Positions 1-11,573 of a stretch of 64,000 nt of DNA are shown here, one piece after another; the stretch's first letter is position 1, and each line of letters begins with the position of its first letter. A model generated the notes under the pieces. The model was not told the DNA's origin, did no database searches, and saw nothing but the letters and a program-made list of their open reading frames with translations. The translations under genes and the position numbers were made by a program. The DNA comes from Garcia nutans (Eukaryota > Streptophyta > Magnoliopsida > Malpighiales > Euphorbiaceae), in contig CANTUV010000022.1 of the NCBI GenBank assembly GCA_947685225.1, positions 10,706,501 to 10,770,500 of the forward strand. Reading direction: 5' to 3'.

Positions 1-2
1 TG

Positions 3-428
3 CTTGGAGAGGATTTTTCTGAATCTAGAATTGTTGAAAAGGTTCTTGTGACGCTTCCAGAGAGATTTGAATCAAAAATCTCCTCTCTAGAAGAGTCTAA
101 GGATCTCTCTAAAATTTCTCTAGCTGAATTGATGAGTGCACTTCAAGCTCAAGAACAAAGAAGAGCCTTAAGAGACAAAACCTCAGTTGAGGAGAGTGTT
201 TTTTTGACACAAAGCGGAAAAGGCAGCAAGGTGAAATTTTCATCATGCAAGCACTGCAAGAAGTCTTCACATTCAGAAAAATATTGTTGGTGGAGACCCG
301 ATGCTATTTGTGGAAATTGTAAACAATTGGGCCATGTCGCAAAAGTGTGCAAATCAAATAAAAAGGATCGTGATAATATTGAAGCAAATTTGGTCAAGGC
401 TGAATTTGAAGAGGATTGTCTTTTCTAA
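3..428 (+). CDS. Partial Ty1/copia gag (UBN2 plus two zinc knuckles)
   Basis: This is the C-terminal part of a copia-type nucleocapsid precursor, which packages retrotransposon RNA into cytoplasmic virus-like particles. The frame is open from base 3, so the N-terminus lies outside the window. The first about 60 residues resemble the end of the UBN2 gag domain (motif LPERFESKISSLEES). Two CX2CX4HX4C zinc knuckles follow, CKHCKKSSHSEKYC and CGNCKQLGHVAKVC, which bind RNA. The ORF stops at 428 after EEDCLF, about where protease would begin in a normal gag-pol. No protease, integrase or RT follows; the 3' LTR starts about 205 bp later. The reading frame has no internal stop, unlike every other copia gag in this window. 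It may be a gag-only non-autonomous element or a pol-deleted copy. Confidence 0.85.
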   Translation, partial: LGEDFSESRIVEKVLVTLPERFESKISSLEESKDLSKISLAELMSALQAQEQRRALRDKTSVEESVFLTQSGKGSKVKFSSCKHCKKSSHSEKYCWWRPDAICGNCKQLGHVAKVCKSNKKDRDNIEANLVKAEFEEDCLF

Positions 429-633
429 AAAACCCAAACCCTTTTTCAATCTTTCAAACCAAAATCTTTTTAATATTTTTGAACCAAATCTTTAAACCTT
501 TTTTTTTAACCAAATCATTTTAAACCATTTTGAACCAAATCAGTTTGAACCAGTATGAACAAAACCCTTTTTTAAAGCCAATAATGTCAACATTCAACCC
601 TTTTTTAAATATTATGTTTAAATTAAGAGGGGA
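429..633 (+). repeat. Degenerate repeat tract and polypurine tract before the LTR
   Basis: This stretch between the gag stop and the LTR has no ORF. It repeats a short degenerate unit around TTTGAACCAAATC several times up to about 560. It ends in the purine-rich AAGAGGGGA (625-633), immediately before the LTR's TG. That position fits a polypurine tract priming plus-strand DNA synthesis. Confidence 0.6.
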
Positions 634-883
634 TGTTGAAATATTAATTTAAAACATAATATTTAAATTTATTTATTTGTTATTAGAATATTTTTTGTGA
701 TTTGTTTTCTATTTAGTGCAGATTTTTTGCATTTAAAATAATATTTTTGAGTGATTTTAGGTACTTTTTGATTCTCTTGTAAGCCTATAAATAGGCATAT
801 TATTGTGTTAAATGATTGAGTACAAAATATAATTTTTATGTTCATTTTCCATATTTTTATTTTTTTCTTTTAAATTTCCAACA
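634..883 (+). mobile_element. 3' LTR (250 bp) of the left-edge copia element
   Basis: The LTR begins TGTTGAAA and ends TTTCCAACA, the usual TG...CA termini with a short TGTTG/CAACA inverted repeat. It follows a polypurine tract. TATAAATA at 786-793 is the likely core promoter. The 5' LTR is outside the window. The LTR abuts an antisense Athila protease remnant at 884, so the element appears to have inserted into it. Confidence 0.8.
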
Positions 884-1800
884 GAATGATCTTCCAAGGA
901 TCAAGGGAATCTCCACATTCTCCTCCATCTCTAGGATGATAAAATCTTATTTAAAACTTGTCTATCCTTACTAGCACATTCTCTACTGTCCCCAAATGAT
1001 GCTTTACAGATCGATCAACCAGTTGAAGTGCCATGTTTATAGCTTTCAAATCGGTGAATCTAATTTTTCTGCAAATTCAAATATGCATTAAACTCACACT
1101 AGTATCTAAATCATATAAAGCTCTCTTAAAATCAACACCACTAGGCAAAGAATAGAGAAATTCCATGGATATTTTAATTTGGAAGGAAGTTTGTTCTGAA
1201 TTACAGTGCTGAAGTTTTTAATAATTATAATCCCTGCATATCCTGAATGCTTCTTTTGTTGGAAAGCAACTCATTTAAAAACTTGACATGGTGGCCATTT
1301 GAGCAAGAGCATCTGCGACAGGGATGTTGATTCAGAGTTGCTTAAAGACTTCTAAAAACTTTCATATTGCTGCTTTGCTTCTGCTTTTGTAGACTTTGAG
1401 GAAACAGTATTGTTGGTGGTAGTACACTTACCTCCTCTTTTGGTTCCTTAGCCTTCTCAGCATCCCCTTGCTTCGGGTTAATAATCTTTGGTGCTACATC
1501 TTCCAACTGCTTCCCACTTCTTAAAGTGATGGCCTTACATTACTTCCTTAGATTGATCTTTGTTTTACTGGGGAGCATACATTGATTTCTAGAATTATAG
1601 GATCCTATATCTATCCAATCTGCATCTCAAGATTCATGTTCCGACTAGCAATCTTTTTTATTCGTGCTTACAATCTTATCATACTGCTTGTCAAGCTTCT
1701 CCAACCATTCAGTTGCTACCCCAATGAACTTTTCTAAGGTTGTCTCATAAGCAGGTATGTTGTCTTAGTGGTGCACTTGGCCTCCATTCTTGTTTTGAAA
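884..1800 (-). pseudogene. Athila-type Ty3/gypsy gag C-terminus and protease, fragment
   Basis: Read on the minus strand, this stretch gives the end of an Athila-like gag followed by its aspartic protease. The gag part shows LEKFIGVATEWLEKLDKQYD near 1700-1740 and KAITLRSGK near 1520. The proline-rich linker and a PFADALAQ-like segment are degraded. The protease part carries YDLDTSVSLM near 1100, where the family normally has D-L-G-A-S; the glycine is replaced, so the catalytic loop is damaged. Several stops and frameshifts break it. The same family occurs intact-in-order at 42.5-43.5 kb, on the plus strand. The rest of the protease and the RT would lie to the left of the inserted copia LTR, outside the window. 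Confidence 0.65.
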
Positions 1801-3066
1801 TGATGATTGATATGATGCACTGTGATTACCTTCATTCCATTGACAAATTTGCAATTATTCTTAAATTGATTTTCCCAAAAAGAAATGAATATGAAGCCAT
1901 AATTAAGTTAAATTTTAGGAATAAAATAGTAATTTATGAAAAAATAATTCTAAGTTAAACAAATTATATTAAAATGTCTATTCATAAATTAATTTAGTGA
2001 TATATGCATTTTATTATGCAGCGATTCTTATAATATTCACTCTATCTTATGATCAAGAGTCATTATTAACTACTGTATAAATATTAGGGTAATTATTGAA
2101 GTATTTTTAATATACTAAAGACAACGCCTTAAATTTTATATTATTTAATTTCAAAGCTATTAAAATATCCTTTTATATTATTAACTAAGTACTGTACATT
2201 ATTTTTTTTTTTAAAGAAGTTCAATGATGATATTAATACAATGATGATACTTAATTTTATAAGTAATATTTTTAAGTAGGACAATTTTTTTCAAAAATAA
2301 TTCTTACCATAAATAAAATAAATTTCTTTTTTAAAAAATTTTTTTTTAATCATGAAACACTAATTTTGAATTATCAACTTTGTCTTGAATTCACCTTCAA
2401 ATATACTATTAATATTACCCATGCACCACCACCAACTCCAACATGATAAATTAGTCTATTACAATTTTTTTTCGGCCTCTTCTATATTTTCTTTTTTCAA
2501 ATGATATTTGTATTCTTAAATTAAAATACATATAAATAACTGTTTAATTATTGCATTATTGCATTTTAAAAGTGTAGGTGTCATGTTTAAGAAAATGCAA
2601 GAATGTGACCATTTTAGGACAAATTTTATGAAGTTGATTAATTGTCACTTCAATTTGAGAAAAAAAACAAATAGTATCATATCATTAATTATAAGCCACA
2701 AGTTTCTTTTTGGCTTCCACAAGTTGATTATTGCTCACAATTAATAAGATAAACAATAAGTGGTCTTGCTTCATCCCATTATTCATCCACTTTTTTTCTA
2801 TAACTTTGTTTAAAATTAATTAAATTTTACATATTTTTTTCATAACTTTGTTTAAATTAATTAAATTTTTTATATTCTTCTCCTATCGAGTACTTTATTC
2901 AAAATTTAATTTTTAAATATATAAATTAGACTTATAACTCAAATATTTAATATACATGTATTTGAATGCCTCTCATAAATTATTTATTTTTTAAATATCA
3001 TTTTATTTCTTTTCAAAAAAATATCAATGTTTTGCTGTTGATGAATTTTACACAAAATTGCAATTA
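1801..3066. other. AT-rich intergenic stretch, nothing recognised
   Basis: About 1.27 kb of AT-rich sequence. The only ORFs are short and low in complexity. No LTR, TIR or conserved domain was recognised in either strand. Confidence 0.5.
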
Positions 3067-3071
3067 ATTAT

Positions 3072-3557
3072 TGTTAGAATTAATTTTAAATTATTAAAAT
3101 TAATCCTCTAATTAATCATAAGTGTGGGCTAAATATATTTAAATATTAAATATGTATTGCAGTCAAATTAAAATAGTCAAATTAAAGTTATGATCAAATA
3201 AGGATTGTTGACTATTGAGGTGTCCTACTCGTAATAGGATTATAAGTGTAGAGACCGATAAGAATTTCTGTTTTGTTGAAGGACCAAAATAGAAATCAGC
3301 ATCATCAGTTATAAATAAGGGGTCGTGGTCTCCAGGGGAACATAACAATTTTGAGAGAACATTACGTTCCTTCAGTAGTGCTTCCGCTAACCTTAAAGTG
3401 TGTATCCCCTGGAAGGCGACAAACTCCAAAATCGTCTTTAGCTTCAATATACGATGATGTCAGGTACACAATTTAGCCCTTTACAATTTAATTTGAATAA
3501 TCTAGTGATCTATGTATATTTTATGTTTTAGGGGAATAAGGTTTTCTCCCCCTTTCA
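3072..3557 (+). repeat. 5' LTR of copia element I
   Basis: The LTR starts TGTTAGAATT and ends CCCTTTCA. TATAAATA at 3310-3317 is the likely core promoter. It pairs gap-free with 8562-9047. Confidence 0.95.
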
Positions 3558-3559
3558 AT

Positions 3560-3573
3560 TGGTATCAGAGCCC
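3560..3573 (+). promoter_or_regulatory. Primer binding site, tRNA-iMet type
   Basis: TGGTATCAGAGCCC begins two bases after the LTR's terminal CA. It is complementary to the 3' end of initiator methionine tRNA, the usual minus-strand primer of plant copia elements. Confidence 0.9.
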
Positions 3574-4565
3574 TATACTAGGTTGCTAGATTTTTCGATT
3601 AAATTACTGTATTGATAATTGTTTTAATTCTAGAAAATTAATTTGGTGATTGTAATTTTCGAGAATTAATTTGAAATCGAAATTATTAATCTGAAATCAA
3701 TTTTGGTTTGATTTATTTTTGGATTAAATTACTGTTATTATTTAATTGATTCTGGAAAAATCAATTTCTGAACTTGAATTTGTGTTTGTGATTTTTTCTG
3801 GAATTAATTAATTTTTGGGTTAATTAATTATGTAATTAATTAATTAAAAAATCTGTTTTGAAACTGTTTCGTGAACAGTGTTTCATTGTTCTTCATTTTG
3901 GTTTAGAAGAACACAGTTAAGGATTTTAATTAATTGATTAAATCTTTATGAAATTTTGATTTGATCTTCGATTAAATCGTAAAAAAAAAATTCATTTAAT
4001 TTTAAAATTTCAATTTAAAATTTAATTCAATTGAGTTTAAATTTTGGTATTTTAATCCTGATTGTGTCTAATATTTTTAATAATAAATTAATTGAAGCAA
4101 TAAGTCACCAAAGTGGCCTCTATTATTTTAATTAATTTATTTGGGATATTAGACAGGTGTATTAAAATTCGTTGCGGGTAGTATGCCAGCCCAAAGGAAG
4201 GCTGCTATCTGGCTGAGTTTTGAATACACATGTTGCAATAAATATGTGACAATTATTTGGTTTTATCCATGTGGATAATATATCGGCCCAAAGGAAGGTT
4301 ATTATCTGACGGGACTAATTGTCAATATTTTGATTGCTGCGTGAGATACCAATTACAGTTAATATTTTATGTCCAAAGATGAGAATATTAACGTTGTGCC
4401 TGGTATCTTGTTTCCATTATTTAAACTCAAAATCAAGTTTATAATTTGTGGATCGTGAGCGTACAATTTTTTATTTTTCTTTTTCTCTGAATTTAGCTAA
4501 TATGCTATATAAACTCCTAGTGTACCTTTTCTTTAGAGGTTAAACTTAGATTTAGAAATTCAAAC
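3574..4565 (+). other. Untranslated leader of copia element I
   Basis: About 1 kb of non-coding leader. It contains two copies of a GCCCAAAGGAAGG-type motif (about 4190 and 4272), each followed by a CTATCTG/TTATCTG segment and preceded by AATTAATTTATT-like sequence. Related motifs occur in the leader of element II near 13115. Confidence 0.6.
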
Positions 4566-7500
4566 ATGTTGATTTATCTGGGACGCATGTATTTGGACTT
4601 AGCATTTAGGAAGGATGAACCTATTTCTCCTACTGAAGAGAGCAAAGATGCTCAGAGGGTTCAGTATGAGAAGTGGGAGATTTTTTATCTTGCTTGGGTC
4701 CAGTGATCATGCATCAAAGAATCCCAGAAATATTTGAGGAGCCACTTTGCTAAAGCTATAATGCTATGAACTACCTTGCCCAACTGGAAAGCGACTATGT
4801 CAAGTGTGATGAAGTCGAAGTGGGGACATTTTCAGCAATCTAATTTTCGTTAGGTATACTGGCAATGGTAGTATTAGGGAGCATATTCTGAGCATGTCCT
4901 AAATAGCTAAGAGGCTAAAGGCTCTAGATTTGGTTTTACCAGATGACCTTTTAATCTATCTAGTTAATGGCTAATAAAGGGGAGAATGCTCGTTTGGTTG
5001 CTTCAGCAGATAAGGACAAAGGTGAAAAGAAGAATAAGACTGCTAATAGAAGGACTGTCCCAATTACACCACGCGACGTATAAAGAAGGGTAGTACCTTG
5101 TTTGGTTTATTATGAGGTTAATTCAACTTTAGTATTTAGAAACACTTATTGAATGGATTACAGTGCCACTATTCATATAAATGTTTCATTGTAGAGTTAC
5201 TTGAACTACTGAAAACCAATTGACGGTGAAAGATACGTCTATATAGTAAATGGCAAACTGGTAGAAGTAGAAACATAAAAACATTTTAGATTGTGTTTAA
5301 GAACTGGATATTATTTGAATCTTATAGATACTTTTGTTATACTATCTTTTAGATAGAATTTGGTCTCTGTTTCTTATTTGGACAAATTTATTTTTTACTT
5401 GTTCATTTAGAAATAGATAATTTACTTTATCTATAGATTCAAATATTTGATACTAGTTTCTTAAATGTTTATGATAATCTATATACGTTAAATGTCAATG
5501 CTTCTTATAATGAAACTCTGCATGTGAGTACTAGAGATATCAAAGGAAAGCTGGATATGGATAACTCAGCTGAACTTTGACACAGATGTTTGGATTACAC
5601 ATCCAAATCTAGAATAGAACATCTTGTGTCAAATGGTATCCTAGATACATTTGATTACACAGATTTGGATTTCTATGTTAAGAATACTAAGTTAAAATAG
5701 ACCAAACATAGAGATTAGGTGCTATTAAGTCTTCAATCATCTTAGAGTTGATATATATGGATATCTGTGGTTTATTCTCTATAGCATCATGAATGACCAA
5801 AGATAATTCATATCATTCATAAGATGATTACTCACGTTAAAGGTACCTATATCTCATTCATGAAAAATCTAAGTCTGTGGACGCTTTATTTTAATCTTAT
5901 AAGGCTGAAGTTGAAAATCAACTCGGAAAGAAGATTAAATCTATTACATCTGACTGTGGTTGTGAGTACTGTGGCAGATTTAATAGCTCAGGTGCGTAGC
6001 GTTCTGGACCAATTGTTATTTTCCTACAGAAATGTGGTATAGTCCATCAGTACACAATGATTGGTATAACCAGTATGAATGGTGATGCTGAGAGACATTA
6101 CAAGACTCTTTTGGATTTGATGAGGAGTATGATTAGTCATTCATCCTTATCAGAGTCTTTTCTAAGAAAAAGCATTAAATATAGCAGTCTATCTTTCTAA
6201 TTTAGTACCAATCAAAGTAGTCTAAGTACTTTCATACTTAGGGATATCCAGCTAAGGCTAGGCCTTATAGGCCTAATAAGGGTAAAATTGGACTCCAAAT
6301 ATGTTAACTGCTACTTTATTGGTTATTCTGAGTGATCATAGGGTCTAAATTTTATATTCCTACTACCATATTAGTGTATTGAGATGTGTATTATGACATT
6401 CTTTAGGATGTTGAGCTTGAGGGGGGAAATAAGGTTATAAACATTGTCTTTGAGGAGAGATCAAGTTAGGAAATTTTGATTCTCATCATTGTTTTCTGGA
6501 GTGGTAGTGTCACTCTTATTCTAGAAGCAATTCTAGATCCAATATAAGACAATGTTAAAGAACTTCCCATCAGTTTGAAGATCCGTTCTTCATTAGGATC
6601 AAGCTCATCAACCTTAAGAATTTGAGCCAGAACATGTGCCTTTAAATAGGTCCATTAGAGAGAAGAGAAGTGCTATTCTAGATGTTTATGTAGTATTTCT
6701 ATAGGATTCTAACTCTCATAAGTGGATTGAGGCAATGAGTGAAGAGTTTAAGTTTATGCAAGACAATAAAGTTTGGAATCTTATCCCATTACCTGAAGGA
6801 AAGAAACCTATTGGTTTTAAATGAATATTTAAGACCAAAAGGAATTCTAAAGGTAATATGGAGAGATATAAAGCATGTCTTGCAGTTAAAGGCTTTACTC
6901 AGAAGGAATGGATTGACTATAAAGAGATCTTCTCTTTGGTTTTATTGAATGACTCTTTTAGGACAATCATGGCTCTCGTTGCACAATTGTTCTTGAGTTT
7001 CATCAAATGGATATTGAGATTGTGTTTATCTATGGAGACATTGATAAAACAATCTATTTGGTACAGTCAGATTGCTTTGAATAACGAAACTCAAAGCTAC
7101 TGATATGCAAATTAAGAAAATCCATTTATAGGCTCAATCAAGCATCTCGTTTGTGGTACTTTAGTTCCATCAAGTAGTTGTCTCATTTGGTATTGAGACA
7201 AATGCTATTGAGGACTGTGTATATCACTGTGTGTTTCACTAATTCAGTGGGAGTAGGTTTATTTTCCTGGTTTTATGTGTGGATAGCATAATTTTTTGTT
7301 ACCAGCTGTAAGGTCTTGTTGCATGAAAGGTTTAGATAAAGTTTCTTTTGTATTAGGGATCCAGATACTTCGAGATCACTCTCGATGTATTCTTGGATTA
7401 TTACAAAAGAGCTACATTTAGAATATGCTCAAGAGGTTTGGTATGCAAGAATATAAACCAATTTATACCCATGATCATCATAGGTGATAAGTTTAGTCTC

Positions 7501-8160
7501 ATACAGTGTTTTAAGGATGAACTTGAGGTTCAGTAGATTTAGCAGTTTCCTATGCATCGGCAGTTGGGATTCTGGTGTATACTCAAGTTTATACTTATCT
7601 GAATATTGTGTTTATAATTGGCATGTTAGGTTGATATCTTAGTGATCCAAAAATGGATCATTGGAAGGCAGCCAATAAGGTTTTAAGATATATTCAGAGA
7701 ATAAAGGAACGTATGCTCACATACAGAAAGTCAGATTAGTATGAGATCATTTGGTATACTGATTCTGACTTTATCAAATGTCTTGAGTAGCAAAATATCC
7801 ACATTAGACTACATTCCATGGTTTTGGAATTTGTAGTATGCTATGAGACATTTAATCATGAATTTTTTTTTAACTTTGCTGAATGTCATAGGGCTGCACA
7901 TTATGGCTAGCATTGAAAATGCTAATAAAGTTTTAAGTGTGACATTAATTCAGCAGTTTGATTCTCCAATGACAGTATGAGCTATTTGGTATTTAGTTTC
8001 TGGCTGTAAATGGAGAAAATACAGAGTGGACAGATATCCATAGAGCATGTTAGAACGAACTCCATAATTATAGATCCTCTTACTAAGGCATTGATACCGA
8101 AAGTCTTTCATGAGCACACTGCTCATGTGGGTGTCATATTGTTTGAGGATGTTTAGTTTC
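4566..8160 (+). pseudogene. Ruined gag-pol of copia element I
   Basis: The frame opens at 4566 with MLIYLGRMYLDLAFRK, a copia gag start, and reaches a stop at the codon after FYLAWVQ. Fragments in the right order then follow: gag to about 5080; integrase about 5540-6350; RT about 6720-7330 (KWIEAMSEEFK, IFKTKRNSKGNMERYKA, VKGFTQKEWIDYKEIFSL); and RNase H about 7440-8140. In RT the conserved tryptophan before IFKTK is a TGA stop. The catalytic YVDD box near 7270 reads CVDS, so the second aspartate is lost. Large parts of protease and the zinc knuckle are not recognisable. The copy cannot encode its own enzymes, although its LTRs are nearly identical. Confidence 0.85.
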
Positions 8161-8561
8161 AGTGGGAGTTTTGTTCATTATGTTTTAAATGCTCTATTTG
8201 GTTTTGGATATGTTAATTCAGTTTCTGCAGAAAATGAAGTATTCACTTTTGTTTATTACACTCTGTATTATTTTTGTGGTTGATCTCAATTAAGTGTGAC
8301 CAGTTGGAAACAGGCATGATTAGATCATATTACATGTAGTTTCCATGCTACACTCCTATTATTGATCTATGTCATTTGAGAGTATTGGTAATGTGATTGA
8401 TGGTGGTTTGAGTCACGATGAATGTGGCGACTGGCCCTTCAGTCCTTTATCGATATAATCAATGGACGAGATTGTTTGAGGCACCTTCAGTATGACTGCT
8501 TTTATGAGCTCATTAAGATATATACATTTATATTTAATATATGTTAGCCCAAGTGGGAGAT

Positions 8562-9047
8562 TGTTAGAATTAATTTTAAATTGTTAAAATTAATCCTCTA
8601 ATTAATCATAAGTGTGGGCTAAATATATTTAAATATTAAATATGTATTGCAGTCAAATTAAAATAGTCAAATTAAAGTTATGATCAAATAAGGATTGTTG
8701 ACTATTGAGGTGTCCTACTCGTAATAGGATTATAAGTGTAGAGACCGATAAGAATTTCTGTTTTGTTGAAGGACCAAAATAGAAATCATCATCATCAGTT
8801 ATAAATAAGGGGTCGTGGTCTCCAGGGGAACATAACAATTTTGAGAGAACATTACGTTCCTTCAGTAGTGCTTCCGCTAAACTTAAAGTGTGTATCCCCT
8901 GGAAGGCGACAAACTCCAAAATCGTCTTCAGCTTCAATATACGATGATGTCAGGTACACAATTTAGCCCTTTGCAATTTAATTTGAATAATCTAGTGATC
9001 TATGCATATTTTATGTTTTAGGGGAATAAGGTTTTCTCCCCCTTTCA
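8562..9047 (+). repeat. 3' LTR of copia element I
   Basis: It matches the 5' LTR over 486 bp without gaps, with six substitutions. The polypurine AAGTGGGAGAT ends at 8561. TATAAATA lies at 8800-8807. The TSD ATTAT follows at 9048. Confidence 0.95.
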
Positions 9048-9052
9048 ATTAT

Positions 9053-9335
9053 TAGACGTTAACCTCCATTCAAATTAATAATTCAGAATTCAAATATAAG
9101 AAAGAATTCTGTTTTTTTTTTTCATATCAGAAAGAAGGAAATATATATTAAGATAAATCCCCAAAAAACATAAAAAAAACTTTTTCATGGAAAAGAGAAC
9201 CATGAAGAGATCAAAGCTTAGATACCAAATAAAAGAAGCAAAACGATCAATATCACGGTTTATCCACGCATACATATATATATATATGTGTAAGGCTACG
9301 CGCTGGTGCAAAAACTACATTGTTAAGATTGACTT
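9053..9335. other. Spacer between element I and element III
   Basis: A 283-bp stretch with a T run near 9112 and an AT dinucleotide run near 9273-9286. No gene was seen. Confidence 0.5.
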
Positions 9336-9635
9336 TGTTGGAGCTTAGAACAAAGAAAGTAGAAGAGAGAATAATGGAAACTAAAAGAAAAGAAGAAAAA
9401 CAGAACATCACACAAAAATGGAGCAAAAAACAGAGCTCAATTTCATTCATCCAATAAACATCTATATATAGGTGTTTTAATATAAGTTCCCATGTCTTTT
9501 TATTGTTAATCAACTAATTTACTCAACCAGTTGCTTTTACAACTTAACAAATTAACCATAACTACAAATCTTGCAAGAAACAATGATAACTATTCTTTTA
9601 TGATTTTGCATTGATTTTTACTAAAATTCTCAACA
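9336..9635 (-). repeat. 3' LTR of element III (minus strand)
   Basis: Left copy of the 300-bp direct repeat with 19151-19450, with many substitutions. Long shared blocks include AATGGAGCAAAAAA and CTTTTATGATTTTGC. Confidence 0.7.
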
Positions 9636-9893
9636 ACTCTACACTCATCCATCATGAGAATTTTGCTATAAATGGAGGGTTTCAAATCAATGAACTTCTC
9701 CTTAACACAAACTCTTCTCTTTTTTTTTTTTTAATTTTTCATAATAAATTTACTTTTTCTTTTGCATCTTCTTTTTCTTCAACAACAAAAATAACAAAAA
9801 TAACCATAATAAACAAAATTATCAATTTCTTCCTTCTTCAATAACAACAGCAACATTTGCAATTTATAATTTTTGGACATATTAAGGTCCCTT

Positions 9894-10352
9894 TATTAGA
9901 TTTATTAACAAATATATTTATATATATATATATATAATAATTATTTGTTATATTTGTTATAATAAGAGGTTTGACCCTAATAATAAAAGTGATCTAATTT
10001 ATTTAAAATTATAATGGGCATAATTTATATCAAAAAGTATGAGCTTATATGTGTAAATATTTTATTAGATATTTTTTAGTTTTATGATGAACAAAATTAA
10101 AAATAAAAAAATATGTTTTACTATAAATAGAGTTATAGTCCTCAAGTTATACATATATTTTTTTTAATATCTCATCGTTAGAAAAGAGAGAAACCCTTCT
10201 TCCAAATTCATACTTATCAATTTGAAAGATCAAAAATTACAAAGACTCGAGAATTCAATTGGAAATATGGATTCATGTATGATTCTGTATATTTAATTTA
10301 TATTCTTAATAATTTAATATGATTGATTCAGATTTAGAGTTTTCTCTCAACA
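9894..10352 (+). repeat. 5' LTR of copia element II
   Basis: A 459-bp LTR ending TCTCTCAACA, with TATAAATA at 10122-10129. It contains an expanded TA run near 9912-9935 that the 3' copy lacks. Confidence 0.88.
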
Positions 10353-10355
10353 AGT

Positions 10356-10367
10356 AGTATCAGAGTC
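10356..10367 (+). promoter_or_regulatory. Primer binding site of element II, decayed
   Basis: AGTATCAGAGTC differs at the first base and at the eleventh from the tRNA-iMet complement GGTATCAGAGCC. It lies three bases after the 5' LTR end. Confidence 0.7.
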
Positions 10368-10544
10368 ACTCATGTTGGATCACTGAAAAAATTTTATAAT
10401 TTTTATTGCACTCAATATATTATTCGGTTTAAATCATTCGATTTCATTTTCTAAAATCGATATTTTGTATCACCGATTCACCAAATAAGGCTACATATTA
10501 TTTTGGCCAAATAATTATAAAGTCTCTTAGATTTTACATATTAC

Positions 10545-11138
10545 ACTAGTCAGTCCTTATATTTTTAAATTTTAATTTTTACATCCCCTATTTTTAAAAA
10601 TTAAATTGTTTAGTCCTTCTATTAATATTTTTATCCTAAAAATATTAGTCAATTACTTTAATATTATAAAATAATTTATTTGTTCTTCCTTTATATATAT
10701 TTTTCTTTGTTATTTGTTAAGTCATGCTTATTTTTAATTTTATTTATATTTCTTACACATAATTTATTTTAATTTTATAAATATTATTAAAAAATAAATT
10801 TAAATAATATGAATAATATTTTTTTTATTTGCAGACAATCTATATATATCATTTATTTTAATTTTACAAGTATTACTAAAAAATAATTTCAAATAATACA
10901 AATAATATCTTTTATTATTTTTCAGACAATCTATATAAAATAAAATTAAAAATAAAATAAATTTAATAAATAATAAAGATAAATATATATAAAGAAAGAA
11001 AAAATAAGTTATTTTATAATATTAAAGTAGTTGACTAATGATTTTAGGATGAAAATATTAATAAAATGACTAAACAGTTTAATTTTTTAAAATATAAAAA
11101 TTAAATATTAAATATTAAAAATACAGAAACTAGCTAGT
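10545..11138. mobile_element. Long-TIR foldback MITE
   Basis: The two ends are inverted copies over roughly 190 bp. The left end begins ACTAGTCAGTCC; the right end, reversed, begins ACTAGCTAGTTTC. Both arms share AAATTGTTTAGTC/AAACTGTTTAGTC and CTTTAATATTATAAAATAA. Between them a unit of about 100 bp is present twice, each copy ending near CAGACAATCTATAT (about 10833 and 10922). There is no ORF. Flanking 9-mers ACATATTAC and ACAATATAC are similar but not identical, which suggests a decayed 9-bp duplication of Mutator type. Confidence 0.72.
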
Positions 11139-11573
11139 ACAATATACAAACCACATAGACTTCATAATTATTTAGCTATTTATTTTTATATTTGCAATAT
11201 TAAAGTATATAATACACAGTATATTTTTACGTTTATATACAGGCAACCGTGTTCGGTGATTTCATAGTTGGTGCATATATAATTAATATGAAGTAAAAGT
11301 CGATATGTCATAATTGTTTTGGCTAATGAAATAAATTATTGGATATGGATCTTTATTGGCTGGGCATGTATACGTATTTGTACAAACAAAAGACAAAATC
11401 CCTTGATAAAAAAATAAAAGACAAAATCTTGACTTTTGTTGTAGTAACAAATTCATTCTTGTTTACTGCTAATATATATATATATATATATATTTCATTG
11501 TTTCATATATAGTCAATGCCCTGTGAAAGTTTTGATTTTCGTGCATACGTATATATTGTAGGGTTTCCAGTTC

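Larger units (their letters stand above)
3067..9052 (+). mobile_element. Copia element I, structurally complete, TSD ATTAT
   Basis: This is a Ty1/copia retrotransposon bounded by perfect 5-bp duplications, ATTAT at 3067-3071 and 9048-9052. It has 486-bp LTRs at 3072-3557 and 8562-9047, a tRNA-iMet primer site at 3560-3573, an untranslated leader to about 4565, degraded gag-pol from 4566 to about 8160, and the polypurine AAGTGGGAGAT at 8551-8561. The two LTRs align without gaps and differ at six positions by my count, about 1.2%, which indicates a recent insertion. The interior is full of stops, frameshifts and deletions. It is related to element II: both leaders share a motif around GGCCCAAAGGAAGG. 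Confidence 0.93.

Noticed and set aside
3163..3447. 94-codon minus-strand ORF, repeated at 8653-8937
   Set aside because: Both lie inside the LTRs of element I and are conserved only because the LTRs are nearly identical. No domain was recognised.
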